The translations under genes and the position numbers were made by a program. From Cryptomeria japonica (lineage: Eukaryota; Streptophyta; Pinopsida; Cupressales; Cupressaceae): DNA of 64,000 bases. The stretch is taken from assembly GCF_030272615.1 (NCBI RefSeq), contig NC_081408.1, positions 65,792,546-65,856,545 of the forward strand, written 5' to 3'. The notes beneath the pieces were generated by a model. That model searched no databases and was not told the DNA's origin. It saw nothing but the letters and a program-made list of their open reading frames with translations. Every line of letters starts with the position of its first letter. Position 1 is the first letter of the stretch. Of this stretch, positions 57,848 through 64,000 are shown piece by piece.

Positions 57848-58297
57848 TATAGGATTTTGCCAAGATCAAGGGCACAATGAAAAGAATAAAAGAGAAACAA
57901 TAGAATGAAAGGAATAAATTGTATTCTCATCAATATGCAAATGATCAACTGGATTAACCAATACAATGAATATAGGCATGCTTATATAGGCAAGGCCATA
58001 TGGATGTACGAGCACACAATTATGACATGTGGTTCAATGAGAAACAAGGGTAGGTAAGAAATACTAGGGGTAGGTAGGAGAAATAGTATAATATTCCACA
58101 AGAGGTGGATGACCCACCGAATGTGGAGTGTAAAAGCAAAATAAGACCACAAAAGGTGGAATTTCTCCTACAAGCTCTATCCCTATGTGCACACTTCCCT
58201 AAGTGTCTCAAATCCAAACTACGAAGAGATGCATTATCCTAAGTTAACTTAAGTAAAGTGTAATAATATCCAAAATGAATATTTATTTACACCAACA
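57848..58297 (-). mobile_element. Solo Copia-type LTR, target duplication ATATC
   Basis: On the - strand it starts TGTTGGTGTAAAT and ends near aatcctata. ATATC lies on both sides (57843-57847 and 58298-58302). It is the same family as the LTR at 60682-60987 but in opposite orientation. It keeps a TATA-like tatataagc and a duplicated ccacctcttgtgg-like stretch absent there. Confidence 0.8.
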
Positions 58298-58302
58298 ATA
58301 TC

Positions 58303-60681
58303 CACATGTGTAATCAGCATAATCATATAAGAAAACAAATCCTATATTACCCATATTAGCACAAGAGATATACAAATAATATCCAAGATAAACATCTATA
58401 TCTTTCATTATCATTGTCAATATCATACATATAAGCATCATATAATATAGATCATACATCCATCTTGATTTTAAGGAAAACCTTATAGATAATATGTATA
58501 CGTCATAATCATCCTATGCAAATCCATATCCATCAACAATCACACACACATATAAAATATCCATAGTCCATCATATACACGTATATATAGTCAAACTGCA
58601 TCTCATACATACATCAATTTCTCATCACATACGTTGAAAAAAGTACACCAAAAATATATGTCTACATAAATCTATTTTCTACTAGTTCTCTTCAACTTAA
58701 ATGCACTTCTCCTTGATCAATCACTCTCCATGAAGCTCTATACCCGCTATGCAACTATAACTCCTACTTGTATATATTCCTATAATACATAACCTCTTTG
58801 GATTCTCATGTTGAATAATCCCTTGTCCTACCAAATTTCTCATCACCACATATCATTCCTATTAGGTCTCAGATAGATCTACCTCAATTTCCTATATATT
58901 GGCTTTATCCCTATCGACCCTTTTTAATAAAGCTTTTTTTTTCTCTACACTCTAATCCTTAACCATAAAACTGCAACTCTTCAACTATACAATATTTTAT
59001 TCCAATAATAGGCTATCCATCTTCGCCATCATTACATATAGGTTCCCATGTATCCCATCCAATTTTGTATGCATAACCTATACCTAAAGTAGGGATTTAG
59101 CTAGCCTCTCCTTCCAGTCAAATCTATCTCCACCATTACCTCCTCTCTCTCATCCTCATGTCCCATTACATCTACTTGAATTTATTATCCTCCATCTCTA
59201 TGTGACCCATAGCCACTAATAACTACATCTATGTCATCTAAGGTTGAGGAGCTTGATAAATCTAAGTCATCACTTCTTGCACCACTACTACTGATGGTTC
59301 TCACCTCTTACTCCACAATCTCCTCCTCTACAATTACCTTCCATCATCCTCTTTCTCATTCTACCTCCAAATATCCCTCTTTCTGCCCCTCCCCAACATG
59401 TCACTACTTCTCTTCCTTAGTACCTACTTCATCATTTCCAATATCTTCTCCACTATCTCCACTTCTATTAACATCATGAATCTCTTAAGTACATGATGCC
59501 TCCACCATGAATTGTAAACTATAGTAATACTTACATCATCCACTACTATATGAATGTTCCTAAAATAAAACCTCTAATCTCCACCACTCCTTTTTAGCAT
59601 ACCTCCTATGTGTTTGATACTCTGAATCTTTTACCTCCCATACCATTCATGCAAATTCATATATGTACCCACAATCATATCCTGTATAATACTAAACTAT
59701 TGCACCACAATTTATGGTCAATACGTATCAATGAAATATCTATATCACTTGATAAAATAGTATAGTGTGAATGTAATAAACAAAAATTATAAATCCTCTT
59801 TACCAATCCTCCCTCTCCTTGGTATAGCCTCCAGTAAATATATCTATCCTCCATGCCATCTAGTATCTACTTTTAGTTCTTCATGCCTCTATCTCTTGTT
59901 ATTGCAGCACTCCTCTCTTGTTGTATGTAATTGGATCCTTTATGTCCCTACAAATTTTATCTCCTATGGGATGACATACTACTTACATTAGAGTGACATG
60001 TTAAATGCTTTATTTTCACCTATAACAGTCACATGAAGTTCCTTATGTATGTTTGGTAGTATACATTTACCTGGTACAAATCATTATTAATGATCTACCA
60101 TATTGTCCATGTAATTTTTCAATTCTAAGGAAAAGAACCTGTCACTCTTGTTAGGTAGTAGTGTCACTAAAAAGAGCTACCAAAGATGGTATAATGCCAA
60201 ATACTATTTCCTCCATCTATCTTCATTAAAAAAATTTCCAACCATTGGAATGTCTATTCTCCAAAAATAATGCTTCAAAACCATATTTATTTCATGTATT
60301 TTAGTGTAAAACAAATGTGTCCCAATTTAAATCCATAGTATCCTCTACCTATCATCTAATAGCACTATCATCTCACCAAAAGAGAGATGTAAATTACTCA
60401 TTTTTATTCCATTTGTTATATAATGGAGTCAACATAAATTTATGTTCTTTAATTGATAGAATTGAGGCTATGTATTAGAGTAGTCTTATTCTACATCCAA
60501 AGAGTGGTCCATTGGATGCATGATGACTAATCTCCACTCCTACCTCACCACCACTAGTACTCTCTCCTACTCATAAATTCCAATCATTACAACAATCATT
60601 ATAAATTTCCAACATAATCCAAATATGTCTTCCTACCCTTCCCCTCTTCTTAGCCATAGGTGGATTTTCTCAAACACAAAG
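58303..60681. other. Stretch without recognised features
   Basis: About 2.4 kb, rich in c, t and a on the + strand. Apparent Ser/Leu/Pro-rich frames (for example 59231-59479) reflect this base composition. No gene or element end seen. Confidence 0.45.
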
Positions 60682-60987
60682 TGTTGGTGTAATTATTTAT
60701 TCATGTTGGATATTATTACACCTTACTTAAGTTTACTTAGGTACATGCATTTCTTAGTAGTTTGGGTATGAGACACTTGGCTATTTGTGCCACATTGGGA
60801 TAATGTGTGTAGAAGAATTTCCACCTCTTGTGGAATATTATATTGTTCCTCCTACCTACCCTTGTTTCTTATTGATGATCCAGTTGATCAGTATTTTCAT
60901 CTTGATAGAATACAATTTATTCCTATTATCTATTTTTTGTCCCTATTGTACTTTTCATTGAACTCTTGATCATGTCAAAACCTCACA
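60682..60987 (+). repeat. 5' LTR of the Copia fragment, internally deleted
   Basis: Starts TGTTGGTGTAATT and ends ACCTCACA. Compared with 57848-58297 it lacks about 80 bp that hold the TATA-like box, and one copy of the ccacctcttgtgg-like duplication. Confidence 0.8.
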
Positions 60988-61000
60988 TAGTATCAAAGCC
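60988..61000 (+). other. Primer binding site (initiator-Met-like, degenerate)
   Basis: tagtatcaaagcc directly follows the LTR and differs from TGGTATCAGAGCC at two positions, both G to A. Confidence 0.8.
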
Positions 61001-62547
61001 TAAAGGGCTTCTTGGATTAGTCATTTTTGGAGGCTTCAATTTTTGGATTTGGGGATCTGCATTTTTTGGGTGCATCCTACAATGATTTTGATATCATGGT
61101 TGAGTTCAAGAGGCCATTTTCATAAATTTTAACTATAAAGTCAACCTATTTTGGTGAGGGAAAAAATTTCACCAATTTTGCTATGTTTGTACAGATTTAA
61201 AAAAAAAAATCTGTGGATTTTTAAAAAGCAAAACTATATATTTTTGGGGGGGTCCATAGACCCCCTTGTGACATGCCACTATACTACGCAATATTTCTTG
61301 CAGCTGTCGTACCTACCATCGCTAACCAGTTGTCCTCCTAGCCACACAGAGGCATTTGATATGCTACCGCCATTCATTTCCACCGTGCAACTCCATGTGT
61401 GGCTGTCATTCATGTTTCCCTCGCCTAGTCTCACCTTGCAAGTCCTTCGGCTGTTAGTGTTGACTTATCGACATCACATAACCCACCGCTCCTCCTTCCT
61501 GGCTTTCCCTGAGATTTATCACATCCTCCCATGCTCCAATGGCCATTCCAGCCCATGCCTCTACTGCTCTCACCGACCACCGGTCATTGGCCCCTTTGGC
61601 TTTCGGTTCCCCGGACACCAACAAATTTTTAATGCACTAAGCCCATGTCTACCACATGGTAGGTGTCCACTAGCTCGTGGCAAAAACATCATGTCATACA
61701 GTGCCACATGTTCACCAAATTATTTGTACGAATACTCTATCAGCACCACATCAAATTTTTCATACATTACAAAACCATTCGTAGACTGCCACATGGCACT
61801 TTTTGTATGACTAGCTAGGGGGGAGTGACGATCATTTTTATAGTCATACGACCATCAATTTTAAGCTCACAAGTTGCTAACATCAGCCTACATCAACATT
61901 TTTTGAAAATTTTATTGACCCTCTCTTTGTTTGGCTTTTTGAAACTATAGTCCAACTTCAGTAGGTTGTATCTTGGTCATTTTTGCTCCTCTTTTGGTGC
62001 AATATTTTTTTAAATGGTCTATAATTTCATGCTCTTCATAGTGGTGGAAGAATATTTTGATTTTGATGGACATATTTTTTAGAATTTGCTGACCTTCATG
62101 ACTTTCCTTGTCTAGTCCCTGAGTTTACAACTTCAAAGGCTTCGTTTGGGGTCATACAACCTCCTTTCAGGTTCCATTTTTTTTCAAAGTGCATAAGTTT
62201 TAATCTAGTTTCACAATATGCCATTTTTTTGCAGTGATTTTGAATAGAAATTGTACTTTCAATATTTGGTCATTTTTGGCCTATTGAGTACTTGTATTTT
62301 GCTTGGATCTCAGTTTAGATCACTAGAAGTATTTTTTGGAGTCTCTTACAGCCTATTTGAGGCAATTGTAAGATTTAAATGACAAGTCCACCTTTCCTTG
62401 TTTTGCAAGTGGCCCATTATATACGCACTAAATATAAAGTGCCAAATCATCATTTTTGGGGGGGGGGTGTTCTTGATTGAGTAATTTGGAGGGGTGCCTT
62501 GTGTGATTGTGCCTCTCTCTCTTGTGTTTTTTGTTCATTTTGGTGCT
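61001..62547 (+). other. Leader between primer site and gag
   Basis: About 1.5 kb without a recognisable gene. A 219-codon frame at 61151-61810 has no domain and an improbable composition. A G run of about ten bases lies near 62458-62467. Confidence 0.45.
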
Positions 62548-63294
62548 ATGGGTTCTCCTAAATTTCTACTTTTAACTTCTCATAATTATGCATCATGGAA
62601 GATAAAGGCATGGAGTAAACTAATGGAAAAAGGACTCATTCATTATGTAAATGGAACTATAACAACACCATCTGATCCTAAGGATGATCCTAATGTTCAA
62701 ATTGAATGGCTCACTAAGAATGCTCTGGCATTTGGAACTCTTTGAAAGTATGTATCAAATGACCTCATTTTTCACATTGATAAGTGTACTACAACTAAAG
62801 AGGCTTGGGATATTTATGAGAAATTGTATGGTCAAGTTAATGAGATTAAGGACTAAAAGATTGATAGTGAACTCACAACATTGGATCCCAAGGATTTTGA
62901 TACAATCCAAGATTATGTCACAAAAGCAAATGAGCTAAGAGAAAAGCTAAAGGATTGTGGTATTGACCAAAATTATGCTCAATTGGTTTATAACTTGTTG
63001 GACAAGCTTCCTTCAGAGTATACAGCCTTTGTATCTAGCTTTCACACCCATAGGTTAGCTCAAGGTTCCTCTTACACTTCTCCCTCATTTGATTCATTCA
63101 CAGAGATGTTGATTCTTGAGAAATCTAAGTTGACCAAGATGGGGATTCTCAAATCTTCAAAGTCACAAGAATTGATGGTTAATAAGGGGAATCAAAGCAA
63201 TCAAGGGAAAGGAAAGAATCAAAAGCAACCTAAGTCAAAACCACAACAAGATGGAGCACAATCATCCTGTAGTACCCTTACTCGTTTGAACTGA
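62548..63294 (+). pseudogene. gag: Copia Gag (UBN2 type), C-terminus missing
   Basis: The start MGSPKFLLLTSHNYASWK has the N-terminal Copia Gag motif (NYxxWK). KYVSNDLIFHIDKCTTTKEA then WDIYEKLYG is the central UBN2 motif, followed by YVTKANELREKLKDCGI and LVYNLLDKLPSEYTAFVSSF. One frame throughout with stops at 62743 (TGA) and about 62854 (TAA). The C-terminus is Lys/Gln/Asn-rich and ends before any zinc knuckle, where the sequence changes character. Confidence 0.85.
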
Positions 63295-64000
63295 TATTTT
63301 GTTCTTATTATTCTCAGTGGATACATTATCATTGGTTATTTAGAATTGTATAACATTGTTCCATGTTTTATCTAATTATGAGACATATGATTTATTTGCA
63401 GTATTTATGTACTTATGTTTTATGGCATTATATGGTTCATTGCTATGTACTGACACTTTACTTCATCTATGCACTGTGTGTTGTGTATCTACGAGTGTAT
63501 GGGATGCATGGGGATGATTTTTCTTCACTCATCTCGGTGAGATAGGGAATGCCGTGAATCTCCTTCATCGGTGTGTATGTTGAAATATCTATATATGTAT
63601 ATATGCATGTGTGGTCGGTGATGCAGGATGTTGCAGGTACAAGTATCAGGTAGGTACGGGGTATCGTCTCCACCTGGCTACATAGGTCTGAGTGTGCCTT
63701 ATATTTTCTGATGGAAGTGAAGGAGATAGTAGTTGACCCTATTTTTAGTCAGTTACGCTTGGGTGAGTGCCTTCATTTAGTCGTCCTATCAATTGGTTTG
63801 GTCTTCATATTTTATTGTTTGATCTTTATAAAAGTCGCATGATGCTTGCTCAGTTTGCGTGTCCAGTGTTCCCAATTTTTGTATGTCATTGGTAAATGTT
63901 ACGTTTATTATGTCCATAAGAGTAGTTTTGATAATTGGAGGAAAAAGAATCAAGTGATCTAGTGACTTAATATTGTTTATAAAGGACGAGTTAATATCTT
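63295..64000 (+). repeat. Probable Gypsy LTR or leader debris
   Basis: No gene. The stretch with gtgtggtcggtgatgcagg, cgtctccacctggctacata and gtcgtcctatcaattgg has the G/T-rich look of conifer Gypsy LTR/leader DNA. No ends, target duplication or partner copy are visible, so the call rests on general resemblance only. Confidence 0.3.

Larger units (their letters stand above)
60682..63294 (+). mobile_element. Copia retrotransposon fragment: 5' LTR, leader and gag
   Basis: A 306-bp LTR, a primer site, a long leader and a gag gene are in the right order. Sequence similarity to Copia stops soon after 63260, and no protease, integrase or RT follows within the window. The element is therefore truncated, unless the missing parts lie beyond an insertion. 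Confidence 0.75.

Noticed and set aside
59231-59479. Ser/Leu-rich frame
   Set aside because: C/T-rich low-complexity DNA; no start context or domain.
61151-61810. 219-codon frame between LTR and gag
   Set aside because: Length is notable, but it lies in a Copia leader, has no domain and no recognisable similarity.
1-64000. Search for an intact host gene
   Set aside because: All long frames belong to transposable elements or are composition artefacts; only 16489-16806 remains unexplained and it is weak.

Overview
The window is nuclear DNA from a plant with a large, repeat-filled genome. I infer a gymnosperm, probably a conifer, from the family style of the LTR elements: Tat-type Ty3/Gypsy with dual RNase H, LTRs starting TGTAGAC, and Copia LTRs with long U5 regions. 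The species cannot be fixed from the sequence alone. I see no intact host gene, rRNA, tRNA or CRISPR array. Almost everything recognisable is a transposable element, most of it broken by scattered stop codons.

Layout. (1) 1-16488 is a Tat-lineage Ty3/Gypsy retrotransposon on the + strand. It has the end of a 5' LTR, a tRNA-Arg-like primer site, one long gag-protease-G-patch-RT-RNase H-aRNase H-integrase frame, and then, on the opposite strand, a two-exon plant mobile domain (PMD) gene. A polypurine tract and 3' LTR follow, and the 3' LTR is interrupted by a 780-bp solo LTR with a 5-bp target duplication. (2) 16489-18426 holds an unexplained open frame and a decayed Copia-type LTR. (3) 18427-38333 is a CACTA (En/Spm) DNA transposon of about 20 kb with imperfect terminal inverted repeats and a TGT target duplication. 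Its genes lie on the - strand: a multi-exon TnpD-like transposase, a SET-domain gene and a Ptta/En-Spm-type gene. (4) 38855-41087 is a 2.2-kb solo Copia-type LTR with an ATAAA duplication. (5) 42868-43148 is a 281-bp TRIM/SMART mini-retrotransposon. (6) 44468-50537 is a Copia-type element on the - strand with two LTRs, an initiator-Met primer site, a Gag with four zinc knuckles, and a long second gene of unknown function where pol should be. (7) 51232-56779 is a gag-protease-only LTR element on the + strand. (8) 57848-58297 (- strand, solo) and 60682-63294 (+ strand, LTR plus gag) are two members of one Copia family in inverted orientation. The last 700 bp look like LTR debris of another element.

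Most notable. In the Tat element, two arrays of one degenerate 8-base motif lie in opposite orientation. TAGCGCAT-like copies sit in the leader after the primer site, and ATGCGCTA-like copies sit just inside the 3' end, within the predicted intron of the antisense PMD gene. In the genomic RNA the arrays are complementary and could close the molecule into a circle. In the PMD pre-mRNA the motif reads in the same sense as in the leader. The other items worth pursuing are the unknown second gene of the pol-less Copia element, the SET domain carried by the CACTA element, the G-patch in the Tat polyprotein, and the Pol III B-box-like sequence inside the TRIM.

Decay pattern. Most reading frames stay open in register and are killed by TGA/TAG codons that fit CGA or CAG/TGG changing by C-to-T. 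This is what long-term cytosine methylation of silenced repeats produces. All identities come from reading motifs by eye; no database search was run.
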